From contig NZ_FOKL01000003.1 of assembly GCF_900112025.1 (NCBI RefSeq), positions 62,001-126,000 of the forward strand: a DNA stretch of 64,000 nucleotides. The letters run 5' to 3'. Both the position numbers and the translations under genes were made by a program. This DNA comes from Janthinobacterium sp. 344 (GTDB lineage: Bacteria; Pseudomonadota; Gammaproteobacteria; Burkholderiales; Burkholderiaceae_D). Under the pieces are notes generated by a model. The model was not told the DNA's origin, ran no database searches, and was given only the letters and a program-made list of their open reading frames with translations. This document shows positions 33,509 through 42,350 of this stretch, piece by piece; position 1 is the stretch's first letter, and every line of letters starts with the position of its first letter.

Positions 33509-34702
33509 CTACTTCGACGTCGACGCAGTGGTGACGAGGTAGTTGGTCCAGCCATATTCGCGTGCGATTGCGCGCAGCACTTCATTGATCAATTCCTGAC
33601 CATTGTCGCTATTTGTCATGACGATCGCTCCCTGGCCAGCGGACGTATAGGCAAACATCATGTTCCGAAAACCTGCGTTGCCTCCCGCATGGTAAAAACT
33701 GCCGCGGGCATCGGTTTTTTCACCGAGGAACAAGCCGAGCCCGAAGTCTTCAATTCCCGGCTTTAGCATTTCATGCATCATTTTCTGTGACAACACCTTG
33801 TTTGATTTGCCGGCAGCGCTCTGCTGAATGTCGATGACGAAGCGGGCCAGATCCGATGGGGTTGTCCACAACGATGCGGCGGCCATCTCCGGATAACGAT
33901 GCCATTTTCCCGGCACTTCACTGCCATCGGCAAGGTAGGCGCTCGATGCCGCAGACTCCCATTCGGCAGGAAGGACGAAGGCACTTTCACGCATGCCGAT
34001 TTTGTCCAGTACGGCATGTTGCAGGAACGTGTCAAAGGGCTCGCGCGTGGTTTCTGTCAGCATGAGCTCGACAATTTCATAAGCGCCACCGGAATATTTC
34101 CATGCGCTGCCTGGCAACGCTTCCACGCGTACCGGATCTGAGTTGGCCGGAGGTTTCCCATCGAGCACCTCAAGAAGCGTGGGCACGGGTTCGCCGGCAG
34201 CATAGCCATGGAAGCCATGCCCTCCAATACCCGCTGTATGACTGAGCAGGCCACGCAACGTCACCGTGCGCCGCGCACTCAAGGCATTCACCGGGAGCTT
34301 CCAGGCGGTCAGGCTCAGGTTGATGTCTTCATCGAGCGAGAGCTGGCCGGCTTGCACAAGGGTCATTGCCGCCATCGCTGCCACGGGCTTACTGATGGAA
34401 GCGGCCTGAAATCTCGTGTGTTCGTTGACAGGGCGGCCGCTGGCGACATCGGCCAGACCGAATCCGCGCGCCCAGTCAATCACGCCGTCATTGATGACCG
34501 CGATACTGATGCCCGGCACCTTCAGGGCTGTCATCCGCTCGGCCAGGCGCGCCCGCTGTATGGGCGCGCCGGCTGCTGCCGCTGGCAGCAAGCCGTTCTC
34601 CACTCGCGCTATGCGTGCTTCGAGTGCGCTGTCCAGTTTCTGGGCGTGGACGGCGCTGCAAATTGAAACAGCCAGCGTAGCGACAACGAGTATTTTTTTC
34701 AT
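33509..34702 (-). CDS. Exported serine hydrolase, beta-lactamase family
   Basis: A 397-residue exported protein (signal peptide to about residue 20, VHAQ). It belongs to the class C beta-lactamase-like serine hydrolases: SISK near residue 98 (SxxK), YSGG near 205 in place of YxN, and HAGG near 340 as the third motif. The family includes esterases, D-amino acid amidases and penicillin-interacting proteins, and the changed motifs make true beta-lactamase activity unlikely. The ATG at 34702 opens on the signal peptide. It is a single gene in a sparsely coding stretch. Confidence 0.83.
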   Translation of the reverse strand: MKKILVVATLAVSICSAVHAQKLDSALEARIARVENGLLPAAAAGAPIQRARLAERMTALKVPGISIAVINDGVIDWARGFGLADVASGRPVNEHTRFQAASISKPVAAMAAMTLVQAGQLSLDEDINLSLTAWKLPVNALSARRTVTLRGLLSHTAGIGGHGFHGYAAGEPVPTLLEVLDGKPPANSDPVRVEALPGSAWKYSGGAYEIVELMLTETTREPFDTFLQHAVLDKIGMRESAFVLPAEWESAASSAYLADGSEVPGKWHRYPEMAAASLWTTPSDLARFVIDIQQSAAGKSNKVLSQKMMHEMLKPGIEDFGLGLFLGEKTDARGSFYHAGGNAGFRNMMFAYTSAGQGAIVMTNSDNGQELINEVLRAIAREYGWTNYLVTTASTSK

Positions 34703-34827
34703 CGGATCGTATCCAGGCGAGAGCAAAGAAGTCAGCCGAGTGTAAAGCAAGATTGATTATCTGGCAATATTCGAAGGGGGCCAGGCACTCGGCATCGATG
34801 GCATGGCGGGAGAGGAAAGGGCGGCTG

Positions 34828-36297
34828 CTATTCAGGATGGTCCGGGACGCTGGCGGCGGCGCTGGCCCGGGCCAGGCTGGAGCGCGCGCTGGCCACGGCG
34901 TGCAGGCGTTCCTCCAGGTAGGCGCTCACGCGTGGATGCTGGCTGAAGGCGACGTTGAAACGGATGTGCCGGTTCGGCGTGTCGTTGGCCGAGAACGCGG
35001 CGCCGCGCATCAGCAGGATCTTGTTGCGGTAGGCGTCCTGCACCAGCAAGTCCACGTCCAGCCCTGCGGGCATGCTGCCCCACAGGAAAATGCCCGCGTC
35101 GCCGGGTTGCTCGAACAGCACGCCGGCCGCGCTCAGTTGCCGCGTGCTGGCATTGCGCGCCACCATGATCTTGCGTTGCAGCCGCTCCAGGTGCTTGCGC
35201 AGGTTGCCGGCCTTGAGCACTTCCAGCAGCACGTATTCGTTGAGCGCAGGCAAGGTCATGATGGAATGGATCTTGGTGCGCATCAACAGCTTGAGCAGGG
35301 CGGGCGCCGCGGCCAGGTAGCCCATGCGCAGGGCCGGGCTCAGCGCCTTGCACAGGCTGGAATAGTAGATCACGCCGTCCAGTCCGGACAGCGACGCCAG
35401 CCGCGTGCTGTGGCCCGGCTGGAAATGGCCGTGCACGTCGTCTTCGGCGATCAGGAAGCCGTATTGCCGCGCCATGACCAGCACCTTGTGCAGGTTGGCG
35501 GCGCTGCTGCTCCACCCGGTGGGATTGTGCAAGGCCGTCTGCATGAACAGCAGGCGCGGACGGTGCGCGCGGCAGGCCGCTTCCAGTTCGTCCAGGTCGA
35601 GGCCGTCGGGACGGCGCGTGATGGGCACGAGGCGCACGCCGTCCTGGCGCAGCCGGCCGAACATCAGGAAGTATCCGGGGTCTTCCACCAGCACCGTATC
35701 GCCGGGCTGCAGGAAGGTGCGGCAGATCAGATCGATGGCATGCGTGCCGCCGAACGTGGTGAGGATGTGGCTGGCGTCCGCCGCGATGCCGATGCCGCGC
35801 AGCAGCAGCGCGATCTGCTCGCGCAGTTCGGCCAGCCCTTGCGGCGGACAGCGTGAGGCCATGCCGGCCGCGCTGCGCGCCAGGCCGCGTTGCACGGCCG
35901 CCGCCGGCAGCGCGTCCTGCAGCCAGGTGGGCGGCAAGGCGCCGCTGCTGGCCAGCTGCACGCCCGGCCGCTGGTCGTTCACTTGCTGGCTCAGCCAGAC
36001 CGGCTCCTGCTCCTGGCCCGCTTCCAGCGCCACCTCGTCGGGAATGGCGCGGCTGGCGTCGGCCGGCGCGCGGACGAAGAAGCCTGCCGTGCCGTGCGTA
36101 TCGATGACGCCGGCGGCCACCAGCCTGTCATACGCCACCACCACGGTGTTGGTGCTCACGGCCAGTTGCGTGGCGAGCTGGCGGATCGACGGCAGCCTGG
36201 TTCCGCCAGCCAGGGTGCGTTGCGCGATCTGCTGGCGCAAGGTGGTCTCGATCTGCTTGAACAGGGCGATGGGGGAGGAGCGGTCGATGGCGAACAT
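34828..36297 (-). CDS. MocR-type regulator (GntR winged helix plus aminotransferase domain)
   Basis: A 489-residue protein of the MocR/PdxR group. The N-terminal GntR winged helix spans about residues 10-75 (IETTLRQQIAQRTLAGGTRLPSIRQLA). A linker and a fold-type I aminotransferase domain follow from about 115. The PLP-lysine region is visible at YYSSLCKALSPALRMGY (Lys near residue 320), and the Asp and Asn of the PLP site at HNPTGW and IAEDDVHG. These proteins sense pyridoxal phosphate or an amino-compound aldimine and regulate nearby genes. The LysE-family exporter gene lies nine bases upstream on the same strand, so it is a likely target and operon partner. Confidence 0.87.
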   Translation of the reverse strand: MFAIDRSSPIALFKQIETTLRQQIAQRTLAGGTRLPSIRQLATQLAVSTNTVVVAYDRLVAAGVIDTHGTAGFFVRAPADASRAIPDEVALEAGQEQEPVWLSQQVNDQRPGVQLASSGALPPTWLQDALPAAAVQRGLARSAAGMASRCPPQGLAELREQIALLLRGIGIAADASHILTTFGGTHAIDLICRTFLQPGDTVLVEDPGYFLMFGRLRQDGVRLVPITRRPDGLDLDELEAACRAHRPRLLFMQTALHNPTGWSSSAANLHKVLVMARQYGFLIAEDDVHGHFQPGHSTRLASLSGLDGVIYYSSLCKALSPALRMGYLAAAPALLKLLMRTKIHSIMTLPALNEYVLLEVLKAGNLRKHLERLQRKIMVARNASTRQLSAAGVLFEQPGDAGIFLWGSMPAGLDVDLLVQDAYRNKILLMRGAAFSANDTPNRHIRFNVAFSQHPRVSAYLEERLHAVASARSSLARASAAASVPDHPE

Positions 36298-36306
36298 GGT
36301 GGCAGT

Positions 36307-36891
36307 CTAGCGTAAAAACGTCACGGCGAGGACCAGCAGGATGGCGCCCATCGCCAGATTGAAGATGCGCTGGTTGCGCGGCGCTTTCAGCACGCCGCGG
36401 ATCGACACGCCGAACAGCGCCCACATGGCGTTGCACGGCATGCCCACCACGGTGCCGATCACGGACACCAGCAGCGCGCTGGCGAGCATGTTGCCGTGCG
36501 CCGGCATGAAGACCGAGGCCATGGTGATCGCCTTGAGCCAGCTCTTGGGGTTCAGCGCCTGAAACAGCGCCGCCTGCGCGAACGACACGGCCTTCGGCGC
36601 GCTGCTTCCCGCCACCGAGGCGCCGGCCAGCTTCCAGGCCAAAAACATCAGGTACAGCGCGCCCGCGACGCGCAGCAGCTGCTGCGCCATCGGGTACGCG
36701 ACGAACACGCTGCCCAGCCCCACACACATGAGCATGGTCTGCACAAAGATGCCGGCCTGGATGCCGAGGATGACCGGCAGCGCCCCGCGATAGCCGAAAT
36801 TGGCGCCGGTGGTGGCCAGCATGACGTTGTTGGGCCCGGGCGTGGCGGACATCACGAAGCAATAACTCATCAGGGGCAGAAGTTCGGTCAT
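36307..36891 (-). CDS. LysE/RhtB-family amino-acid exporter
   Basis: A 194-residue inner-membrane protein with six predicted segments. The N-terminal MTELLPLMSYCFVMSATPGPNNVML carries the family hallmark (TPGPNN), and ALNPKSWLKAITMASVFM is the second conserved region. LysE/RhtB proteins export amino acids or derivatives. It is the first gene of a two-gene minus-strand unit with the MocR-type regulator. The substrate is unknown. The 180-base gap upstream should hold the promoter; I saw no obvious operator in it. Confidence 0.88.
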   Translation of the reverse strand: MTELLPLMSYCFVMSATPGPNNVMLATTGANFGYRGALPVILGIQAGIFVQTMLMCVGLGSVFVAYPMAQQLLRVAGALYLMFLAWKLAGASVAGSSAPKAVSFAQAALFQALNPKSWLKAITMASVFMPAHGNMLASALLVSVIGTVVGMPCNAMWALFGVSIRGVLKAPRNQRIFNLAMGAILLVLAVTFLR

Positions 36892-37071
36892 GGCAGGCAG
36901 CCGCAGCGTGGAGAAGGCCCCAGTCTAGAAGCGCGGCACGGCAGCGGCAAGACACAAGGCGGCGCGTACAGGCACATGCTGTATCAGTCGGACGACTGCT
37001 ACAGCGGCGACACCGGCGCCCCGTATTTCAGCCATCCTGACCACGCCAGGCAGGCGTGGACACCGTGTCCG

Positions 37072-37557
37072 TCAGTCCGGGGAACTGATGCGTTTGTCCA
37101 GCGGCCTCGCGTTGAGCGCATCGGCGGCCCGGTCGACGAATTGCCTGACGTTTCCCACCTCGGCAAACAAGCCGGCATAGGCCGCCCGTATCAGCACCGT
37201 GCACTGCTCGAATTTCGCCAGCTGCGACAAGCCTTCATCGGTGGGCATGAACAGCCGTCGCCGGGCATCATGGTCGTCGTTCCGATACCGTATGAGGCCC
37301 AGGCGGAGCAGCTTTGGTATCTTTTGCATGACCAGCTGGTGCGAATGTCCGAGTTCGCGCGCCAGATCCGAGGCGGAGGCCGAGCCGAGCGTTGCCAGAA
37401 CAGCCATCAGCGAACAGGAGCGAACCGGGATGACGATCCCCATCGTATCGAAGACCGTCTTGGATTGCTCGGCGATCAGGACGCTCAGCCGTTCGACGGC
37501 GCGGCCGAGAAATACGGCGTCATCGATCGCGGCCGGGTCTAGTGTCTGTTTAGTCAA
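37072..37557 (-). CDS. MarR-family transcriptional regulator
   Basis: A 161-residue MarR-type winged-helix protein. The region LMAVLATLGSASASDLARELGHSHQLVMQKIPKLLRLGLI (about residues 50-89) is the helix-turn-helix, and the wing follows as RNDDHDARRRLFMPTDEG. The start is a TTG that overlaps the end of the S41 peptidase gene by eight bases, so translation is coupled to it. The regulator probably binds the long palindrome upstream of the peptidase gene and controls both genes. The ligand is unknown. Confidence 0.8.
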   Translation of the reverse strand: MTKQTLDPAAIDDAVFLGRAVERLSVLIAEQSKTVFDTMGIVIPVRSCSLMAVLATLGSASASDLARELGHSHQLVMQKIPKLLRLGLIRYRNDDHDARRRLFMPTDEGLSQLAKFEQCTVLIRAAYAGLFAEVGNVRQFVDRAADALNARPLDKRISSPD

Positions 37558-38881
37558 GGCGCTTGTACCTCTGGATGCTGCCGTCCTTGTTCACGCGTTC
37601 CAGTTCCGTCACGTTCCCACGCGAAACATTCAAGCGGTATCGAAAATCTGACACGCCTTCCACCGCGAACAGGTTGGGGCCGATCGGCTCAAGCGCGACC
37701 CGAAGCCGTTCGCGCCAGAGATAATAGAGGGTGCCATTGTCCAGGATGAGCTGGCGGCCTTCATATTTTCCGGCCGCTTTTGTCAGCACCGCGGCGTCGA
37801 CGTGCGGGCGCTCGATCGCTGCCGTCAAGCTGGGGAGCAGCCAGGCCAGTTCGGTTCGCCTGGCCTCATCGGTCTTCGCCAGATTTTCAAGCGCCAGCTT
37901 GTGCGCCAGCGGCAGCGCGCGAATCGAGGGGCTGGCGATATCGGGTGGCACGCCGGTCCCCTCGAAATCGCCATGGTCCACGGGATCCTGGATCTGGCCG
38001 ATCGGCACTTGCACGAAAAACTCGTCGTTGAGCGGCTTGCGTGCGACCGGATGCGCACCGCCAGCGGTCCGCTCCCCGATCAGGGTTGCGCGCCCGAGCT
38101 TCTTCATCGCATAGGAAAACCATTCTGCGGAAGAAAACGACGTGGAGCCGGTCAGGATATAGACGGGCTTGTCCACCATGCGCTTGCCCGGCAAGCCCGG
38201 CAGCACCCATTGCCCGCGCTGGATACGCTTGCCATCCTCATTATAATAATAGTCGAAGAGCAGCTGGTCTTTCTCGCTGGAGAAGAAATAGCTCGCCAGG
38301 AATTGCGCCATTTCCAGATGTCCGCCATTGTTATAGCGCAAGTCGATGATAACGGCATCCGTATTGCCGACGAAGCGCATAACGGACGCGGCCGTATCAT
38401 AGGCAAGTTCGGGATCGGCAAAATAGCTGAACCGTATATAACCGATATTTCCCTTCAGGCGGGCGACCTCGTCGAAACCGAAATTGCTTTCCTCCAGCCT
38501 GCGCGATTCTTCTTTTCGTATACCGGCCTTGAGCGCCGGATCGGCCTTCGCCTTGAATTCCGCGATCCACTGCGCGTCGGCACCGACGAAAAAATGCAGG
38601 TCGCCGCTGACTTTGAGGAGATCGCCGGTCAGCTTGCTCGCAAACTCAGCCTTCGTGGTCGCCGCGTCGTAGTCTCCCTTCTTCAGACGCTCCTGAAGCA
38701 CCGGCGCAATTTTTTTTGCGATGTCCGGAAACGGGTAGTTCGCATTCAGGGCGCTATCGAGGGAGGCGATAACCGCGCTCTTTTCGTCCCGCGAGAGGGC
38801 CGGTGCCTCGGCAAAAGCGCTTGATGCGTAAACGATGGACAGTGCCGACAGCGTTTGAAGCAGACATAAGTGATAGCGCAT
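37550..38881 (-). CDS. Exported S41-family peptidase
   Basis: A 443-residue exported protein (signal peptide to about residue 24, SSAFA). It is an S41 (C-terminal-processing/IRBP-like) peptidase. GNIGYIRFSYFADPELAYD and DAVIIDLRYNNGGHLEMAQFLASYF are the family core, and the probable nucleophile Ser lies in TSFSSAEWFSYAMKKLGR with GERTAGGAHP after it. No PDZ domain is evident. The ATG at 38881 has GGGGGAA upstream; a longer reading frame to 39028 crosses the promoter palindrome and is not real. The MarR gene overlaps its 3' end. Confidence 0.83.
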   Translation of the reverse strand: MRYHLCLLQTLSALSIVYASSAFAEAPALSRDEKSAVIASLDSALNANYPFPDIAKKIAPVLQERLKKGDYDAATTKAEFASKLTGDLLKVSGDLHFFVGADAQWIAEFKAKADPALKAGIRKEESRRLEESNFGFDEVARLKGNIGYIRFSYFADPELAYDTAASVMRFVGNTDAVIIDLRYNNGGHLEMAQFLASYFFSSEKDQLLFDYYYNEDGKRIQRGQWVLPGLPGKRMVDKPVYILTGSTSFSSAEWFSYAMKKLGRATLIGERTAGGAHPVARKPLNDEFFVQVPIGQIQDPVDHGDFEGTGVPPDIASPSIRALPLAHKLALENLAKTDEARRTELAWLLPSLTAAIERPHVDAAVLTKAAGKYEGRQLILDNGTLYYLWRERLRVALEPIGPNLFAVEGVSDFRYRLNVSRGNVTELERVNKDGSIQRYKRLD

Positions 38882-38912
38882 TCTTGACGTTCCCCCACGG
38901 TGAAAGCCGATC

Positions 38913-38940
38913 ATACAATATATTGTGCAATATATTGTAT
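38913..38940. promoter_or_regulatory. 28-bp palindrome upstream of the S41 peptidase gene
   Basis: Perfect 13-bp arms (ATACAATATATTG and its reverse complement) with a 2-base spacer TG, 32 bases upstream of the start. Each arm itself contains the smaller palindrome CAATATATTG. The length and symmetry fit a MarR-type operator, and the MarR gene is the second gene of this unit. Confidence 0.75.
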
Positions 38941-39417
38941 AAAATATGCGAGGTGCGCCCGGGGCAGGCTGGTGTTCGTCAAGCTCAGCTTCCGGCGGCG
39001 CGTGCCCAACGCTGCGCCAGTTTCTCAAGGAATCGCATTGGCATGACGTCCTTGTGTGTCTTGCGCCAGACGCGATAGCTCACCAGAAGATCGGCGCCAG
39101 TATCATTGCGGTGCGGCGAGAAAACATGCGCGCAGTGTCAATTGCTGTGCGTCTCCAGGAGCGATGCCAGCCTCTTCTTTGCCGGACCAGAGTCTCCACA
39201 ATGAAGCGTGACTGCAATGTCCTTGATCGCGTCGCCAAAACTGCCACCTCGCGCCAGAAGACCATCCCCAATCGGAGACAAGGTCGTGTGACCGCCGTAG
39301 CAATGACAGGATTTGGCGCTGACATGGAAACCCATTGGATGCCGCCTTTCATGCAAAATTCCAATCTTGCTGAATGGCGATGCCGCTGAAAACCGCACAA
39401 ACGAATGCCGGGCGGTA
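38941..39417. other. Intergenic region, possible small or decayed gene
   Basis: No confident gene is present. On the minus strand an open frame of 65 codons starts at 39335 (MGFHVSAKSCHCYGG, then DGLLARGGSFGDAIKDIAVT) with a weak AAAGG upstream. A second stretch near 38985-39090 reads LLVSYRVWRKTHKDVMPMRF without a start codon. Both have a coding look, but I cannot place either in a family. They may be remnants of one lost gene. Confidence 0.3.
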
Positions 39418-39870
39418 TCACCCGGCCGCTTGTTCCCGGGGCCGGATGATCATGCAGGTGGCCGTCGCGTGGGCGTACACTTTACCGGCTTCGTCGCGGA
39501 TGGTGCCTTCGGAAATGACCAGGTTGCGGCCCGCATTGATGACCTTGCCTTCCGCAAAGACCGTCACGTTGAAGGGCAGGGGACGGCACATCTTGATGTT
39601 CAGGTCCGTCGTGCCATAGCTTTCGCCGGCCGGCAAGACCGTGTGCGTGGCGCAGCCCGTGACCGTGTCGAGCACGGTGGCGGCGAAACCGCCGTGCACG
39701 CCGCCCATGGGATTCGTGTGGTTTTCATTCGCCGTGGCCGTGAAGATGACTCTGCCGTGCTCGATCGTGTGCGCATCCATGGGCATGGTCTTGGAAATGC
39801 CGGGCCGGGGGAACAGGCCTTGCGCGAACGCTTGCATCAGTTGCAAGCCGGTCATGTCGTTGGGGTGCAT
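39418..39870 (-). CDS. PaaI-family hotdog thioesterase
   Basis: A 150-residue single-domain hotdog protein. The segment NPMGGVHGGFAATVLDTVTGCATHTVLP is the characteristic active-site helix region (with the acid in LDTVTG), followed by TTDLNIKMCRPLP and GTIRDEAGKVYAHATATCMI. PaaI-type enzymes hydrolyse acyl-CoA thioesters, often aromatic ones. AGGAG precedes the ATG. It is transcribed in the same direction as the MarR gene 72 bases upstream, which may control it. Confidence 0.87.
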   Translation of the reverse strand: MHPNDMTGLQLMQAFAQGLFPRPGISKTMPMDAHTIEHGRVIFTATANENHTNPMGGVHGGFAATVLDTVTGCATHTVLPAGESYGTTDLNIKMCRPLPFNVTVFAEGKVINAGRNLVISEGTIRDEAGKVYAHATATCMIIRPREQAAG

Positions 39871-39942
39871 GGTAACTCCTGTGGGTGAGAAAAAAGGGGA
39901 TGAAAAATGCTTGACCGAAGGGCAATGACCGGGGGCAGCCCC

Positions 39943-40467
39943 TCAGGGTCTGACCCCGGCTTTTGTCTGTGGGGTGGCTTGATCTTGCGCAAAACGCAGG
40001 CGCGAGGCGTGCAGCAGGAAGCGGGCGACGATGGCCAGCTCTTCCTCGCTGAAACCTTGCTTGAGTTGTTCATTCAGGCTGTCGAGCAGGGGCAGGGCAT
40101 GGGCCAGCACCTCGCCACCCTTGGCCGACATGTGCAGGGTGCCGGCGCGCGCGTCGAGCGCCGACTGGCCGCGCACGATCAGACCGTTTTCTTCCATGCG
40201 CGCCACCAGGCCCGTCACGGCCGAGTTTTTCAGCTGCAATGCCCGGCCCAGATCCTTCAACTGGCAGCCTTCCTCGCCCTTCAGGGCAAACAGGGCGACC
40301 ACTTGCGTGCCGGAAAACCCCAGTTCGCTGGTGAAGACGGCATCGGCCGAGCGGAACAGGTTCTGGCGCGCCAGGTTGAGCAGGTTGAACAGGCGCGGCG
40401 AACGCTCGCCCAGCGGGCAGGCGGCGGCATCGGGGAGGTCGGATTGGGGCGAGGTATTGGTACGCAT
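39943..40467 (-). CDS. MarR-family transcriptional regulator
   Basis: A 174-residue MarR regulator. The winged helix covers about residues 55-110 (GTQVVALFALKGEEGCQLKDLGRALQLKNSAVTGLVARME), and the wing ARAGTLHMSAKG follows. The ATG at 40467 lies inside the first copy of a repeated palindrome, and a TATACT -10-like element ends five bases before it, so the mRNA may be leaderless. An in-frame ATG at 40488 falls inside the second copy. The palindromes probably are its own operators. Likely targets are itself and the thioesterase gene downstream. Confidence 0.82.
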   Translation of the reverse strand: MRTNTSPQSDLPDAAACPLGERSPRLFNLLNLARQNLFRSADAVFTSELGFSGTQVVALFALKGEEGCQLKDLGRALQLKNSAVTGLVARMEENGLIVRGQSALDARAGTLHMSAKGGEVLAHALPLLDSLNEQLKQGFSEEELAIVARFLLHASRLRFAQDQATPQTKAGVRP

Positions 40468-40493
40468 GCGAAGTATACTACTACGCATGCGTA
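40461..40493. promoter_or_regulatory. Paired TACGCATGCG palindromes at the marR start
   Basis: TACGCATGCG occurs at 40461-40470 and again, as the perfect 12-bp palindrome TACGCATGCGTA, at 40482-40493. The 8-bp palindrome AGTATACT lies between them (40472-40479) and contains, on the minus strand, the -10-like TATACT. A regulator bound here would occlude the promoter. Confidence 0.65.
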
Positions 40494-40512
40494 ATAAATC
40501 AAGCGACTATTT

Positions 40513-41694
40513 TCAGTCGCGCTGGTGGCGCCCCACGTAGCGGGCGCGCGGGCGGATCAGTGCCGCGCTGGCCGCTTGCTCGATGGCATGCGCGATCCAG
40601 CCGGCCGAGCGGGCCAGCGCAAATACCACCATGGCCGCGCCCTCGGGCCAGCCGAACGCCAGTTCCATGGCGGCCAGCGCCAGGTCGGCATTCGGGCGCG
40701 CATCGAGCAGTTCGCTTGCCGTGGCGCAAATGGCCAGGATGGCGGCCAGATGGGGGTGTCCGGGCGACAGCGCCGACAAGCGGTCCAGCAGATACGCGGC
40801 GCGCGGGTCGCCGTCTGGATACAGCGGGTGGCCAAAGCCGGCGAATTGCGGCGCGATGGTCTGGTAATAGGCGGCAATGGCGCCTCTGGCATCCGCTGCG
40901 GCCAGCGCCTGCGTCAACATGCGCCGGACCGCCGCGCTGCCGCCGCCATGCTTGTCGCCGGACAAGGCCGCCAGCCCGGCCATCAGCGCGGCGGGCAGGC
41001 TGGCGCCCGTCGAGGCGACGCAGCGCACGGCAAAGGTCGATGCATTCAGTTCATGGTCGGCCAGCAACACCAGCGCGGCGCGCAGCAGTTCCGTTTGCTG
41101 CGCATCGGCTTGCCACGCCTGCGCCAGCTGCAGGTGCAGCGGCAGGATGGATGGCGCCGTCCGGAGCAGGGCGGCGGCCAGGATGCGCATCAGGGCGGGG
41201 CCGGATGGCAGCGAGGGCGCCATGTCCGCTGTCGCCAGCATGGCCATGGCGAACATGGCGCGCGCCAGCGGCGGCCCGTCCGGCGCCCCGGCCAGCCCTG
41301 GCGGCAGGGCCGGTGCTTCCTGCTGAAAATAATCGCCCGCCTTATCGTCCCACAGCAGGCCGGCGGCCGTCTCCAGCGTCGCGGACGCGGCCAGCGCCGT
41401 CGCATCACAGCCCCGGTACAGCAGTCGTCCATCGAGCATGTGGGAAATGCGCGTCTCCAGCACGGGCAAGCCCCAGTGCATGGCGGCCACGGCCGCCTGG
41501 CCACCGCGCTTGGCGTCGTTCTTGCGGGCCGCCAGGCGCAGCACGTCTTCCTGCGGATAGCGCTTGCGGCGCGACACGCCATTGCCGACGGATGCCAGCA
41601 GACCCCGGCTCACATAGGAATACAGGGTGGGCAGGCTGACGTTCAAGAGGCGCGCAGCCTCGGCAGCGGACAGATCGTTGTTCATGGCGGCCAT
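40513..41694 (-). CDS. Citrate-synthase-like enzyme with N-terminal helix-turn-helix
   Basis: A 393-residue protein. The first 45 residues form a MerR-like helix-turn-helix (LSAAEAARLLNVSLPTLYSYVSRGLL), and the rest is a citrate synthase fold. The catalytic His region HELNASTFAVRCVASTGAS (near residue 214), GDKHGGG for the second His and GFGHPLYPDGDPRA for the substrate-binding part are all conserved. It may condense acetyl-CoA or propionyl-CoA with an oxo-acid, or act as a regulator. I chose the ATG at 41694; another in-frame ATG is three codons downstream. The gene is divergent from a GNAT gene. Confidence 0.8.
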   Translation of the reverse strand: MAAMNNDLSAAEAARLLNVSLPTLYSYVSRGLLASVGNGVSRRKRYPQEDVLRLAARKNDAKRGGQAAVAAMHWGLPVLETRISHMLDGRLLYRGCDATALAASATLETAAGLLWDDKAGDYFQQEAPALPPGLAGAPDGPPLARAMFAMAMLATADMAPSLPSGPALMRILAAALLRTAPSILPLHLQLAQAWQADAQQTELLRAALVLLADHELNASTFAVRCVASTGASLPAALMAGLAALSGDKHGGGSAAVRRMLTQALAAADARGAIAAYYQTIAPQFAGFGHPLYPDGDPRAAYLLDRLSALSPGHPHLAAILAICATASELLDARPNADLALAAMELAFGWPEGAAMVVFALARSAGWIAHAIEQAASAALIRPRARYVGRHQRD

Positions 41695-41785
41695 TGTAGC
41701 GGCTGTCACTTTATATTGATTGATGGAATCAAGATTGACGGGCCGGACCACGCCTCACTAGACTCATGCCTTTCCAGGAGTCCCC

Positions 41786-42328
41786 ATGAGCAGATTTACC
41801 ATTCGCACCCTGCGCCCCGACGATGCCGCGCCCTTGCTGGCCTTCGAGCAAGCCAACCGGGCCTGGTTCGAGCGCCATATCGACCGGCGTCCCGACGATT
41901 TTTACAGCGTCGACGGCATCGCCGCGCACGTCGCGCACTTCCTGGGCGAACATGCACAGGGCCGCTTGCATCCCTGCGTCATCGTGGATGAACAAGGACA
42001 ATTGATCGGGCGCGCCAACCTCAAGGATATCGACGGCCAGACGCACACGGCCGAAGTGGGCTACCGCATCGGGCAGCAGCAGGCGGGCAAGGGCCTGGCC
42101 ACGGCCGCGCTGCACCATCTGATCGCCCTGGCGCACGACGAATGGCAGCTGGCCAGCTTGTGCGCCTACGCCATCGATGGCAATGCGGCATCGATCCGCG
42201 TGCTGGAGCGCTGCGGTTTCGTGCGGGGAAGGGCCGTGCCCGATATCGCCGTGGTGGAAGGCAATGTTGTCGATGGCCATGCCTATGCGCTGGAGCTGCG
42301 GGCGGCTGGGGTAGACTCTGCCCTGTGA
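41786..42328 (+). CDS. RimJ/RimL-type GNAT acetyltransferase
   Basis: A 180-residue GNAT of the RimJ/RimL group. The N-terminal RTLRPDDAAPLLAFEQANR, the central HTAEVGYRIGQQQAGKGLATAAL (acetyl-CoA loop QQAGKGLA) and the C-terminal GNAASIRVLERCGFVRG are diagnostic. Members acetylate N-termini of ribosomal proteins or small molecules; this substrate is unknown. AGGAG precedes the ATG. The FAD oxidoreductase gene follows 22 bases downstream on the same strand. Confidence 0.86.
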   Translation: MSRFTIRTLRPDDAAPLLAFEQANRAWFERHIDRRPDDFYSVDGIAAHVAHFLGEHAQGRLHPCVIVDEQGQLIGRANLKDIDGQTHTAEVGYRIGQQQAGKGLATAALHHLIALAHDEWQLASLCAYAIDGNAASIRVLERCGFVRGRAVPDIAVVEGNVVDGHAYALELRAAGVDSAL

Positions 42329-42350
42329 TCAACAAGCAAAGTTGGCAGAG

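Noticed and set aside
38946..39389. Plus-strand open frame between the S41 peptidase and thioesterase genes
   Set aside because: No ribosome-binding site and no protein-like pattern; it starts just beside the promoter palindrome of the opposite gene.
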